From a virus, in IMG/VR virus record IMGVR_UViG_3300046467_001379, positions 1 to 35,810 of that record: 35,810 nucleotides of DNA. One strand, 5' to 3'. Position numbers and translations under genes: made by a program. This document shows positions 13,599 through 21,424 of the stretch, piece after piece. The notes under the pieces were generated by a model, which was given only the letters and a program-made list of their open reading frames with translations, was not told the DNA's origin and ran no database searches. Position 1 is the first letter of the stretch. Each line of letters starts with the position of its first letter.

Positions 13599-15221
13599 AT
13601 GAAAAACAAAGAGTTTGCTGATCGTCTCAAGGATATTGCCCGTGCGCTGCAAGCGGACATCGATGCGCATTGCAATGACTGGGACAATGATCCTGCTGTC
13701 ATTAAAGAGCGTGTCGCTAAAGTCAATGACACCGTCACAGGCTTTGAATACTTTGTCACGCATTACTTCCCACATTACCTGCGTAACCCAAGCCAATCGT
13801 ATCTGCACCAGTATCTATTTGCTCGCTTACCGCAAATTCTATCGTCTGAGCGCTCAGAGCTTGATGCTCTGGCCGCGCCGCGTGGTGAGGCAAAATCCAC
13901 CATCGTCACACGTCTATTTGCCTTGTACTGCGTCGTCACTGACCAAAAGAAATACATCGGCATCATCAGTGACAGCCTTGACCAATCTGCTGAGTTTTTG
14001 CAAGCCATCAAAACAGAGCTTGAGGTCAATCCGCGTATCAAGACTGACTTTCCAAAAGTACATGGTGCCGGTCGTATTTGGCAGTCGTATACCATCAATA
14101 CCGCCAACAGCATCAAGATACAGTGTGCCGGCGCTCGCAAAAAAATGCGTGGTTGGGTTTACGGGGCATATCGTCCTGACCTTGTGCTGCTCGATGATTT
14201 GGAAAACGATGAGAACGTCGAAAGCCCTGACCAGCGTGACAAGCTAGAAAGATGGCTAAAGCGGACACCGCTGAAACTGGCAGCGGCTGGCGAAAAGATG
14301 GATGTGGTCTATATCGGTACCATCTTGCATCATGACAGCGTACTCAATCGCATCCTGAAGAATAAGGGCTGGACAACACGGGTATTCAAAGCACTGCTTG
14401 AGTGGCCCGATAACATGAAGCTGTGGGATGAATGGGAAGCTATTTACCACGACGAAGGCGAAGCGGCCGCCATTGCGTTTTATCACAAGCATAAGCGCAA
14501 GATGGACAAAGGCGCTGTGGTGTCGTGGGATGCACGCCCCATCCTTGAGCTGATGATTATCCGTGCGCGTGATGGTCATGGTAACTTTGACAGCGAGTTG
14601 CAGAACGACCCTGCGGCTGGCGAAGACTCACCCTTTAGTGATTCAATTAACTACTGGCGTGAGCTGCCTGCGGGACTGGTTTACTTTGCCGCGCTCGATC
14701 CGTCATTGGGGAAAAAAGGTGCTAAACGTAAGCGTGGCGACCCGTCAGCCATCATTATCGGTGGCTATGACCGACTGCACGGCAAGCTGTATATCGTACT
14801 GGCAGACATCCAAAGGCGCACCCCTGACAAGATCATATCAGACGTCATTCGCTACCAAAAAGAATATAACTGTCTTGGCTGGGCGGTTGAAGCCGTGCAG
14901 TTTCAAGAGTTTTTGCGCACTGAAATCGTTAAACGCTCTGCCGCTGCTGGTGTCCATGTGCCTGCTATTGCCGTCCATCCGCATAACGACAAGATATTAC
15001 GTATTACTGCATTGCAGCCACACATGGAAAACGAGCTGCTGCTATTGCATCACAAGCAAAAGACGCTGATTGCACATTTTACCCATTTCCCCAAACACGA
15101 AAACGACGACGGCCCTGATGGGACTGAAATGGTCTGGAAGCTTGCGACCAGCTTTGCCCGTGCGAGTAATGCGCCAGTACAAGCGTATGATGTGCCCCAG
15201 CCAAGCCTGTACCACTATTAG
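13599..15221 (+). CDS. Large terminase subunit (Mu gp28-like packaging ATPase-nuclease)
   Basis: This protein of about 540 residues powers DNA translocation into proheads and cuts the DNA. The ATPase domain has a Walker A-like PRGEAKST (Lys99) and Walker B LVLLDDLEND (Asp199-Asp200). The C-terminal RNase H-like nuclease begins with FAALDPSLG (Asp367) and GDPSAIIIGGYD. The start at ATG 13599 is preferred; a GTG 12 bases upstream is possible. In Mu-like phages packaging starts inside flanking host DNA and proceeds headful, so virions carry variable host ends. The portal gene follows 15 bases later. Confidence 0.93.
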   Translation: MKNKEFADRLKDIARALQADIDAHCNDWDNDPAVIKERVAKVNDTVTGFEYFVTHYFPHYLRNPSQSYLHQYLFARLPQILSSERSELDALAAPRGEAKSTIVTRLFALYCVVTDQKKYIGIISDSLDQSAEFLQAIKTELEVNPRIKTDFPKVHGAGRIWQSYTINTANSIKIQCAGARKKMRGWVYGAYRPDLVLLDDLENDENVESPDQRDKLERWLKRTPLKLAAAGEKMDVVYIGTILHHDSVLNRILKNKGWTTRVFKALLEWPDNMKLWDEWEAIYHDEGEAAAIAFYHKHKRKMDKGAVVSWDARPILELMIIRARDGHGNFDSELQNDPAAGEDSPFSDSINYWRELPAGLVYFAALDPSLGKKGAKRKRGDPSAIIIGGYDRLHGKLYIVLADIQRRTPDKIISDVIRYQKEYNCLGWAVEAVQFQEFLRTEIVKRSAAAGVHVPAIAVHPHNDKILRITALQPHMENELLLLHHKQKTLIAHFTHFPKHENDDGPDGTEMVWKLATSFARASNAPVQAYDVPQPSLYHY

Positions 15222-15236
15222 CGATAAGGATAAATT

Positions 15237-16727
15237 ATGTTTGGCATAAAACCCAAAAAGCAAAAGGTTGACCAAAAGACGCTTTATGTCGCTTTTGATA
15301 CTGCGCTTGAAAGCAGCGACGCTGTCAGTGCCGACGTGCTACTACAAGAGACCGGCAAGACCCGCCAAGAGCTGCTCGATGCGGTCATGGCAGACGATGA
15401 GGTTATCAGCTGCCGCGAGGATATCGAAGGCGCTATCAGTGCTGCTGCGTGGCGAATTTGGGGCGAAGACGTCAATGAAGATGTGGTCAATCGGCTTTAT
15501 CGCATCATACGCCGCTTGCATAATGACTTTGCCGCGCTTGCTATCCTTGCCAAGTTTAACGGTTATGCCGTCGCTGAATACGTGTTTAAAAAAGAGCCTG
15601 ACGGATTTTTGACACTACACAGTTTATTGTCCAAAGACGGTGAGCTGGATAACTACACGCCCATGCGTGATGGCTCGATGCAGCTCAAAACCGAAGAAGA
15701 TAGCATTGAGATCAATCAAATTATCAAGTACCTGGTGCTGACCAGCAAGGCCGTTCCCGCGCGCCCTGCTGGTGAGTTGATGATTGTCCGTGCCTATCCT
15801 GCCGTGGCGCTGCGTCGCCGTGAATGGGCGTATGCTGGGCAGTTTATCGCTCGCTACTCTCAGCCGTATGTCGTCGGCACACAAGGCGCTGATGGCGTCT
15901 TTGGCACAACGCTGGGTGACTTTACCAGTAAGATATTTAGTTTTATCAATGGTGGCGCTGCCGGTATCGGTAAAGACGACAAGATCGAGATGCACCAGCT
16001 GTCAGGTGACGGCTCAGCGTTTGAATTATTTGAGCGCCTTGCCAATAGACGTATCCAAAAGCTGCTATTAGGCCGCGTCAAGACCAGCGAGCTATCAGCA
16101 GGCAGTCGAGCGGCTCAAGAGACCGATGACGAGGCACGCCAAGACCGAGTGATGTCATATCTTGGGCTGATGACCCGTGGTATACAGCACGCCATCGATG
16201 CCATTATCGCGGTCAATCAAGCGTGGGGTCTACCGATTAATGCCCCGCAAGGCATTTGGTTTGAATATCCTATCGTCAAAAAATTCAGCAAAGATGAGGC
16301 AGAGATTGACGCGAAATACGTCAGCACGGGTCAAGTAAGGCTGACTAAACAGCGACTACTCAATGTCGGCTACGAAGAGTCTGAGTTTGAGATTATCGAT
16401 AATGTGGTACCAGTTCCGACGCCCGTACCGACGACACAGCAAATCCTTGACCAGCTCTCACTGCAATATAAGCTCTCTCAGAATCTACCGACGATCATCA
16501 CTGACCCTGCGACTGCCGACGATATCGAGCAAGAGCGCGGCTTGATGAAGTCCAAAGTTGAAGCGTTGCTATCATTGGTCAATGACTGCAAAGATTACAG
16601 CGAGTTTGAGCGCAAGCTGTCTGCTCTGCAACTGCCTGACGACGGCGTGGTAGCTGACTTAGCTGATTTGCTGACTGCAACGTTTGTCGATGCGCTCATC
16701 GATGATAAGGATAACAAAAATGCCTGA
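15237..16727 (+). CDS. Portal protein (DUF935, Mu gp29-like)
   Basis: This 496-residue protein has the DUF935 portal pattern: helical LQETGKTRQELLDAVMADDEVISC, WRIWGEDV, FNGYAVAEYVFK, then RREWAYAGQFIARYSQPYVVG over residues about 195-215 and TDDEARQDRVMSYLGLMTRGIQ later. It forms the dodecameric ring through which DNA enters and to which the tail attaches. ATG 15237 follows AAGGA. The 3' end overlaps the gpF-like gene by eight bases. Confidence 0.92.
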   Translation: MFGIKPKKQKVDQKTLYVAFDTALESSDAVSADVLLQETGKTRQELLDAVMADDEVISCREDIEGAISAAAWRIWGEDVNEDVVNRLYRIIRRLHNDFAALAILAKFNGYAVAEYVFKKEPDGFLTLHSLLSKDGELDNYTPMRDGSMQLKTEEDSIEINQIIKYLVLTSKAVPARPAGELMIVRAYPAVALRRREWAYAGQFIARYSQPYVVGTQGADGVFGTTLGDFTSKIFSFINGGAAGIGKDDKIEMHQLSGDGSAFELFERLANRRIQKLLLGRVKTSELSAGSRAAQETDDEARQDRVMSYLGLMTRGIQHAIDAIIAVNQAWGLPINAPQGIWFEYPIVKKFSKDEAEIDAKYVSTGQVRLTKQRLLNVGYEESEFEIIDNVVPVPTPVPTTQQILDQLSLQYKLSQNLPTIITDPATADDIEQERGLMKSKVEALLSLVNDCKDYSEFERKLSALQLPDDGVVADLADLLTATFVDALIDDKDNKNA

Positions 16728-17595
16728 TGCTTATACTGATGCCAACTTTGATATCTTGCCAAACTTAGAGGCAATCAAAGCCTTTAACACTAAGATGATC
16801 GGCTCAAGCTTTAGCTATCTGGATGTGCTCGCTCATGAGCACGCTGTCGCCTTTACCGTCGCAAAGATGATGGACATGGATATGCTGTCTGAAACCAAAG
16901 ACGCTATCAGCGCGGCACTAGAAAATGGCACAGACTTTCGTGACTTTCAAAAACGCCTAAAACCTTACATGATGAGTAAAGGCTGGTGGGGCGAGCAAGT
17001 CATGAGTGACCCTATCGATGGCTCTATCCAAAAAGTACAGCTGGGCAGTACGCGCAGACTGCGCACGATATATCAGACCAATCTGCATACGGCATACGCG
17101 GCTGGGCAATGGGAACGTATCCAGCAGTCCAAAGACGCACTGCCATACTTGCAATATATGCCGTCACTAGCGACTCGTAAGCGCGACGATCACAAGCAGT
17201 ACTACGGCATCATCAGACCTATCGACGACCCAATCTGGCAGCAGATACTACCGCCAAACGGATATGGCTGTCTGTGCTGGGTCAAGCAGCTGACACGCAA
17301 ACAAGCGGAACGCGCTGGCGGTGTGACCGAAGATAAAGACGTCGAATATGAGGAAGTCGAAAACCCACGCACTGGTAAAAAGGAGCAAGTACCGACTGGC
17401 ATCAGCTTAAGCTTTGCGAGTAATCACGCCAATCGGCTTGGCTCGCTACTGAATATCGCTGAAGAGAAGCACGGACGCGACTTTAGACAGCAGCTCATAC
17501 CACAGCTCGCGGATTATATGCAGCGTCTGCTAGAAGCTGGACTGGTCGATATGATAAAAGATGATCCGAGGTTTGCAGCGTTGTTGCCAGAGTAA
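16720..17595 (+). CDS. F: Head morphogenesis protein, Mu gpF-like (minor head protein)
   Basis: This 291-residue protein carries the Phage_Mu_F signature: RTIYQTNLHTAYAAGQWERI, LPYLQYMPSLATRKRDDHKQ (residues about 145-165), and the conserved PPNGYGCLCWVKQLTRKQ with its cysteine pair. Such minor head proteins assist prohead assembly and may be ejected with DNA. ATG 16720 lies inside the portal end, following AAGG. It is shorter than Mu gpF (427) and lacks the long N-terminal part, as seen in many D3112-like relatives. Confidence 0.9.
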   Translation: MPDAYTDANFDILPNLEAIKAFNTKMIGSSFSYLDVLAHEHAVAFTVAKMMDMDMLSETKDAISAALENGTDFRDFQKRLKPYMMSKGWWGEQVMSDPIDGSIQKVQLGSTRRLRTIYQTNLHTAYAAGQWERIQQSKDALPYLQYMPSLATRKRDDHKQYYGIIRPIDDPIWQQILPPNGYGCLCWVKQLTRKQAERAGGVTEDKDVEYEEVENPRTGKKEQVPTGISLSFASNHANRLGSLLNIAEEKHGRDFRQQLIPQLADYMQRLLEAGLVDMIKDDPRFAALLPE

Positions 17596-17642
17596 TGCAG
17601 ATGGTTTATATTGGACTGAATGATATGAGCTAAGAGGTGGTG

Positions 17643-17828
17643 ATGAGTAATTTCGTATTCTACGGTCAAGGCATGGAGGCTGATGAAACTAACGACATAA
17701 AAGTCGCCCTTGATGGTGATTACATAGAGTTGCAGGATGATGGTTGTATATACGCACTAATACCGATAGAGAAATGGCAGAAGCTAAGAAGTGATATTGA
17801 TGAGCGATTAGCGAAAGGGCTGCGTTAA
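17643..17828 (+). CDS. Small acidic protein in the gpF-protease interval (candidate anti-defence cargo)
   Basis: This 61-residue acidic protein (13 Asp/Glu against 7 Lys/Arg) is not recognised. ATG 17643 follows AAGAGG six bases upstream. It lies between the minor head gene and the protease/scaffold block, alone, and is followed by a terminator. In D3112-like Pseudomonas phages, anti-CRISPR genes occupy a comparable slot among head genes. No HTH aca-type gene adjoins it, so the link rests on position, size and acidity only. The sequence IPIEKWQKLRSDIDERLA forms a predicted helix. Confidence 0.65.
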   Translation: MSNFVFYGQGMEADETNDIKVALDGDYIELQDDGCIYALIPIEKWQKLRSDIDERLAKGLR

Positions 17829-17883
17829 AAAACATCGAACATATACCTCATAACTCCAGATTAAAGCCCAAACCTATCAAAAT

Positions 17884-17910
17884 AGCCCGCTCATCGCAGT
17901 GGGCTTTTTT
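17884..17910 (+). terminator. Intrinsic terminator ending late block 1
   Basis: AGCCCGCT (17884-17891) pairs with AGTGGGCT (17898-17905) around CATCGC and leads into a run of six T. It stops transcripts from P1 after the small acidic ORF and before promoter P2. Confidence 0.85.
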
Positions 17911-17952
17911 ATGCCTGTCGTTTATGCGCCTGTGTCTATAACTTAGATAGCG

Positions 17953-17970
17953 TTTAACACCCGTTTAACG
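17953..17970 (+). repeat. Dispersed intergenic motif, copy 1
   Basis: TTTAACACCCGTTTAACG here matches TTTAACACCCATTTAACG at 19651-19668 at 17 of 18 positions. Related TTTAACG/CGTTTAA words also lie in other intergenic gaps. Purpose unknown. Confidence 0.5.
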
Positions 17971-18071
17971 TCTCGACTACGCGCTTTTAACATCGCCATC
18001 ACGTCATTACAGCAAATATTAAGCAAAACGGCTTAAATCGCAAATAACAGCCGTTTGTATTTTATGCCTAA

Positions 18072-18119
18072 CTACCTGAACCGCATCATCTAACCATATT
18101 TAATGCCGCTCATCATAAT
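18072..18119 (+). promoter_or_regulatory. Late promoter P2 with 24-bp shared activator element
   Basis: The 24-bp element at 18072-18095 is identical to those of P1 and P3, and CATAAT (18114-18119) lies exactly 18 bases after its end. P1 and P2 also share TATT just downstream of the element and a G after the -10. No -35 box is present. It would transcribe the protease/scaffold, capsid, Acb2-like, connector and tail-tube genes. Confidence 0.8.
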
Positions 18120-18182
18120 GAGACTTTATCGACACTCTTTATTTTACGTTGTCGCGATTTTACTCATTAGCTGGACGTCATT

Positions 18183-19169
18183 ATGCCAAAAGACCACAAA
18201 AAGCCAAATATCTATCTGCTCTCTGAAGTCAATGTCGCTGATGCCCCTGCTGATGCGGATAAGTCGTTGCCGCGCAAGTTCAGTGGTGTCGCCAACTCTG
18301 GCAAGCCATTTAATCACTATGGCGAGATGGTCGTCGTTGACTTAACGGACATCCAATACAAGTCAAACGTCCCTGCGCTATTGCTGCATGACCGTGCCCA
18401 ACGTGCCGGATTTGGTACGCTCAGCGTCACAAATAATCAATTGCTCATCGATGGCACGTTGCTAGATAACCAGTTCGGCCGCGATGTCGCTGACGATTCG
18501 GATGCTGGATTCCCTTGGCAGATGTCTATTCATGTTAACGCTAATAGCATGACAGAGCTTGGGCAGAATGAAAAAGCAACCGTCAACGGTAGCGAGGTCA
18601 CTGGCCCACTCGTTATCCTCAAAAATTGCAGCGTCTCCGAGGTATCGTTTACCCCTACTGGTGTAGATGACGAAACCTCTGCCATCGCTCTAGCAGATAG
18701 CGGAATACCTAACTCATCAACTCCTCAACCCAATACGCAAAAGGACACCACCATGACTCCTGAAGAAATCGCAGCACTACAAAAGCTTGCCGCTGACCAA
18801 GCTGAAGAGATTAAGACTCTTAAAGAAGAAAAAGCCGAGCTTGAGAAAGAAAAAGCCGAAGCAGAAGCCGAAGCAAAAGCCGCTGCTATCGATGCGCAAT
18901 TATCACAAGCAGGCTTTACCAAAACTGAAGACGGCAAAGCATGGAACGGTGTCGGTACAGCGACGGTCAATATGCTGCTGTCTGCCAGTCCTGAAGATGC
19001 CAAAGCAATGATCGGTGATCTGCGTGCGCCAAATACGCAAGACAATGTGCCTGAGTATCTACTAGGTGAGCAGCACAAGCCCAGTAACGGTCAAGAGCGT
19101 CAGCTGTCTAGCAATCCGATGTTAGCCAATGCTGAAGCACGCGCCGCCGAGGCAAAAAACTATATCTAA
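18183..19169 (+). CDS. I: Phage protease with fused scaffold (Mu gpI-like)
   Basis: This 328-residue protein has an N-terminal prohead-protease part (residues about 20-165): VPALLLHDRAQRAGFG supplies the histidine region, PWQMSIHV a possible serine, and CSVSEVSFTPTGVD the closing strand motif. A linker leads to a C-terminal scaffold (residues about 191-328) with a long charged helix (EEIKTLKEEKAELEKEKAEA and repeats of Ala/Glu/Lys). It shapes the prohead and then digests the scaffold. An internal start at 18753 probably makes free scaffold. First gene after P2. Confidence 0.85.
   Translation: MPKDHKKPNIYLLSEVNVADAPADADKSLPRKFSGVANSGKPFNHYGEMVVVDLTDIQYKSNVPALLLHDRAQRAGFGTLSVTNNQLLIDGTLLDNQFGRDVADDSDAGFPWQMSIHVNANSMTELGQNEKATVNGSEVTGPLVILKNCSVSEVSFTPTGVDDETSAIALADSGIPNSSTPQPNTQKDTTMTPEEIAALQKLAADQAEEIKTLKEEKAELEKEKAEAEAEAKAAAIDAQLSQAGFTKTEDGKAWNGVGTATVNMLLSASPEDAKAMIGDLRAPNTQDNVPEYLLGEQHKPSNGQERQLSSNPMLANAEARAAEAKNYI
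18753..19169 (+). CDS. Z: Nested in-frame scaffold protein (Mu gpZ-like internal start)
   Basis: Inside the protease gene, AAGGA stands eight bases before ATG 18753, in the same frame, exactly where the scaffold domain begins. This would yield a 138-residue protein (MTPEEIAALQKLAADQAEE onward) identical to the protease C-terminus. Mu I/Z and lambda C/Nu3 use the same arrangement. Position and ribosome site are seen; expression is inferred. Confidence 0.55.
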   Translation: MTPEEIAALQKLAADQAEEIKTLKEEKAELEKEKAEAEAEAKAAAIDAQLSQAGFTKTEDGKAWNGVGTATVNMLLSASPEDAKAMIGDLRAPNTQDNVPEYLLGEQHKPSNGQERQLSSNPMLANAEARAAEAKNYI

Positions 19170-19182
19170 TTAACGCATGGCA

Positions 19183-19208
19183 GGCGCTGGCAAACGTCCA
19201 GCGTCTTT
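19183..19208 (+). terminator. Weak hairpin after the protease gene
   Basis: GGCGCTGG (19183-19190) pairs with CCAGCGTC (19198-19205) and is followed by only three T. It is more likely an attenuator or mRNA-protecting hairpin than a full terminator. Confidence 0.35.
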
Positions 19209-19242
19209 GATGGCTTAAACGATTAATCACTTAAACAACAAA

Positions 19243-19270
19243 TTTATCGAACCCTATTTATCGAACCCTA
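19243..19270 (+). repeat. Perfect 14-bp tandem duplication before the decoration gene
   Basis: TTTATCGAACCCTA occurs twice in direct succession (19243-19256, 19257-19270). The second copy runs into the AGGAG ribosome site of the next gene. It looks like a recent slippage duplication in the leader. Confidence 0.7.
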
Positions 19271-19280
19271 GGAGCACCCC

Positions 19281-19622
19281 ATGCCCAATGAACATTACGT
19301 CACGATTGGCGATATCTTAAAGTCCGAAGCGGATCGCAGCAATCGCATCGCTATCCCTGCCGCTGTCGGCACCAAGACTGGTGCGCTGGTCAAATATACC
19401 GAGCGCAACGAATATCTATTTGCGTTGACTGACGAAACCAACGGCGAAGTACTGGTACAACCGCATAACTGCACCGTGTTTTTGGGCAGTATTCCACAAG
19501 CCAATATCGACACGACGTTTACCGACGAAGAAGGTCTAGTGCCACTGACAGTCGCGACGCTAAAAACCCAAGGTGACTTGTACGGCATCAAGTATGTCGG
19601 CACGCCAATGGCTACTGTTTAA
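19281..19622 (+). CDS. Putative head decoration protein
   Basis: This 113-residue, strand-rich protein (GALVKYTERNEYLFALTDE, GEVLVQPHNCTVFLG) lies between the protease/scaffold and the gpE-type capsid gene, the place where lambda-like phages encode gpD. Good AGGAG ribosome site nine bases before the ATG. Family assignment is by position, size and general character; I do not see a decisive motif. Confidence 0.5.
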   Translation: MPNEHYVTIGDILKSEADRSNRIAIPAAVGTKTGALVKYTERNEYLFALTDETNGEVLVQPHNCTVFLGSIPQANIDTTFTDEEGLVPLTVATLKTQGDLYGIKYVGTPMATV

Positions 19623-19650
19623 AAGCCTTTTAACGCAATACTAAAACTGA

Positions 19651-19668
19651 TTTAACACCCATTTAACG
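19651..19668 (+). repeat. Dispersed intergenic motif, copy 2
   Basis: TTTAACACCCATTTAACG lies just ahead of the capsid gene's ribosome site and matches the copy at 17953-17970 with one difference. Confidence 0.5.
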
Positions 19669-19691
19669 CAAGTCTAAACCTAGGAATGATT

Positions 19692-20681
19692 ATGCCTTTA
19701 TCCAATGAAAGTCAGTATGGCGTCGTGCCAATGACCGAGGCAATTAACAAGTTGCCTGCCAATCCCACTATTATTCGCGAGCTTGGACTGTTCAAGCCGC
19801 AGTACGAAACCACAACCTCTGTCGCTGTCGAAGTGAAAAACGGCGTATTAACGCTAGTCAAAGCAGTGCCTCGCGGTACGCCTGGTGAGCCTGTAAAAAC
19901 CAACCTTGGCAATCGTCAAAGCTTTGAGATGTTGCATCTGCCTAAGGATGATGTCGTCCGAGCTGATGATGTGCAAAACGTGCGCACCTTTGGCGGTGGC
20001 AACAAAGCGCAAACAGTCGCTGAAAAGGTCAACGACAAGCTTGCTGATATGAAGTCCGATATCGAATACACCCGTGAGCATTTAATGCTTGGTGCGTTAT
20101 CAGGCAAGATTTTGAACGCTGACGGCGACCCTATTATCGATATCTATGAGCGCTTTGGGTTAACTCGCCAATCCATTAACTGGAACTTATCGGCTACCAA
20201 TGGCAATGTTGGATCGATGATTGATAGCGCCGTGCGTAACTTAAGCAAAAAGCGTGGCGGTGAGCCAGTCAATGGCTGGATCGTGCTGTGCTCTCCAACG
20301 TTTATGGATGCGGTTATTTACCATAAGACCGTTACCGCTATCTATGAGCGTTACCAAGAAGGCTCTGCCTATCGTAGCGGCGATACGAGCGTCGGCTTTG
20401 AACATAAAAAATTGAAGTTTATTAACTACGATCATGTGTTTGAGTCTGGTCTACAAATCACAGAAGGCGAAGCGATTATTTTGCCAGCTGGTACTAAGAA
20501 CACGTTTAAAGAGTTCTTTGCCCCTGCGGATAAATCGTCCACGGTCAACACCAAGGCATTAGCGTACTACGCGAGCCGTGAGCCATTGGGTCATGACAAA
20601 GGCTGGAGTCTTGAGGCGCAATCTAACCCATTGCCATTGTTGCTACGTCCTGAGCTGGTCGCTACGCTAAAAATGACCTAA
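19692..20681 (+). CDS. Major capsid protein, lambda gpE family
   Basis: This protein of about 329 residues fits the Phage_cap_E family: MTEAINKLPANPTIIRELGLF at the start, the VAVEVKNGVLTLVKAVPRG strand region, LPKDDVVRADDVQNVRTFG, and the C-terminal EPLGHDKGWSLEAQSNPLPLL with RPELVATLKM. It builds the icosahedral shell. ATG 19692 is preferred over 19686 because AGGA lies six bases upstream. Mu itself uses gpT, a different capsid family, so the head genes here combine Mu-type assembly factors with a lambda-type shell. Confidence 0.92.
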   Translation: MPLSNESQYGVVPMTEAINKLPANPTIIRELGLFKPQYETTTSVAVEVKNGVLTLVKAVPRGTPGEPVKTNLGNRQSFEMLHLPKDDVVRADDVQNVRTFGGGNKAQTVAEKVNDKLADMKSDIEYTREHLMLGALSGKILNADGDPIIDIYERFGLTRQSINWNLSATNGNVGSMIDSAVRNLSKKRGGEPVNGWIVLCSPTFMDAVIYHKTVTAIYERYQEGSAYRSGDTSVGFEHKKLKFINYDHVFESGLQITEGEAIILPAGTKNTFKEFFAPADKSSTVNTKALAYYASREPLGHDKGWSLEAQSNPLPLLLRPELVATLKMT

Positions 20682-20697
20682 TCACTTAGCTTAAACC

Positions 20698-20722
20698 CCT
20701 TGGCTGGCAGTGCTGGTCAAGG
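20698..20722 (+). terminator. Imperfect hairpin after the capsid gene
   Basis: CCTTGGCTGGC and GCTGGTCAAGG can pair around AGT with several G-U pairs; only a short ATGTTTTA follows. It is at most a weak terminator or an mRNA-stabilising structure behind the highly expressed capsid gene. Confidence 0.3.
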
Positions 20723-20757
20723 ATGTTTTACCCAAATAATTACACAAGGTAAAGACC

Positions 20758-20982
20758 ATGAGTGATGATAAACCAAAAGTTAAAGGCTATCGCCAGCTGA
20801 CAGACGCTGAGATTGATGCCATTAATAAAATTAAAGCAAAAGCTGAAGAAGTTGGCAACTTGGTTGAGCAGCTACAGATGTCTGGCGGCTTAGACCAACG
20901 CGCCATTAATATCGGCAAAACTGAGCTACAAACTGGCTTTATGTGGCTAACACGCGGTATTGCCCAGCCTGACAGTTTTTAG
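20758..20982 (+). CDS. acb2: Acb2/Tad1-like cyclic-nucleotide sponge (anti-CBASS / anti-Thoeris)
   Basis: This 74-residue protein has the compact family pattern: KGYRQLTDAEIDAINKIKAK, a middle helix AEEVGNLVEQLQ, and the C-terminal DQRAINIGKTELQTGFMWLTR followed by GIAQPDSF. Acb2 proteins of phages form hexamers that soak up cyclic di- and trinucleotides and so block CBASS; Tad1 relatives bind the Thoeris signal. The gene lies between capsid and connector genes in the late block, with AAGG upstream of the ATG. Recognition is by sequence pattern from memory, without a search. Confidence 0.75.
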   Translation: MSDDKPKVKGYRQLTDAEIDAINKIKAKAEEVGNLVEQLQMSGGLDQRAINIGKTELQTGFMWLTRGIAQPDSF

Positions 20983-20990
20983 GACTGACC

Positions 20991-21422
20991 ATGATTACAT
21001 CACAAGATCTAATCGACCGCTTTGGTGAGACCGAAATAGCAAAGCTGACAGACAGAGTGAGTTATCAAGTGATTGATGCAGCTGTCGCGGCAACCGCTAT
21101 CAAAGACGCGGAAGGCGAAGTCGCAGGGTATCTGCGTGCTGCTGGCTTAGTCAGCAAAGACGCTTTGGGTAATGTCGTTTATCGTAATGGCGCTGATCTA
21201 CCCTCTGATTTAGCACTGCATACGTGCAATATTGCTCGCTACAACCTGTACGACAATGGCGTCACTGAAACGGTCGAAAAGCGCTATGACGATGCGATCA
21301 AGTGGCTCGATAAGGTCAAAAAAGACCCGACGATGCTCACTGGGCCTATCGCTGAGCAGCCAACGGCGAGCGGTGGTATCAGCGTCATACCAAATCCGGT
21401 ACCGAATATTTACCAGGACTGA
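20991..21422 (+). CDS. Head-tail connector, DUF1320 (Mu gp36-like)
   Basis: This 143-residue protein shows the gp36 pattern: MITSQDLIDRFGETEIAKLT at the start, a central helical DAEGEVAGYLRAAGL, and LHTCNIARYNLYD followed by VEKRYDDAIKWLDKV. It is the Mu-type adaptor that joins portal to tail. It begins eight bases after the Acb2-like gene and ends two bases before the next. Confidence 0.9.
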   Translation: MITSQDLIDRFGETEIAKLTDRVSYQVIDAAVAATAIKDAEGEVAGYLRAAGLVSKDALGNVVYRNGADLPSDLALHTCNIARYNLYDNGVTETVEKRYDDAIKWLDKVKKDPTMLTGPIAEQPTASGGISVIPNPVPNIYQD

Positions 21423-21424
21423 TT

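Larger units (their letters stand above)
17829..18182 (+). other. Gene-free interval between the first and second late blocks
   Basis: These 354 bases hold an intrinsic terminator (17884-17910), a short TTTAACACCCGTTTAACG motif (17953-17970) that recurs with one difference at 19651-19668, an A/T-rich stretch, and late promoter P2 (18072-18119) with a leader of about 57 bases. An open frame at 18103-18345 overlaps the protease gene in another frame and is treated as a shadow. No RNA gene was recognised. Confidence 0.7.

Noticed and set aside
18103-18345. 80-codon plus-strand frame starting at promoter P2
   Set aside because: Its start lies before or at the expected transcript start, and most of it overlaps the protease gene in another frame.
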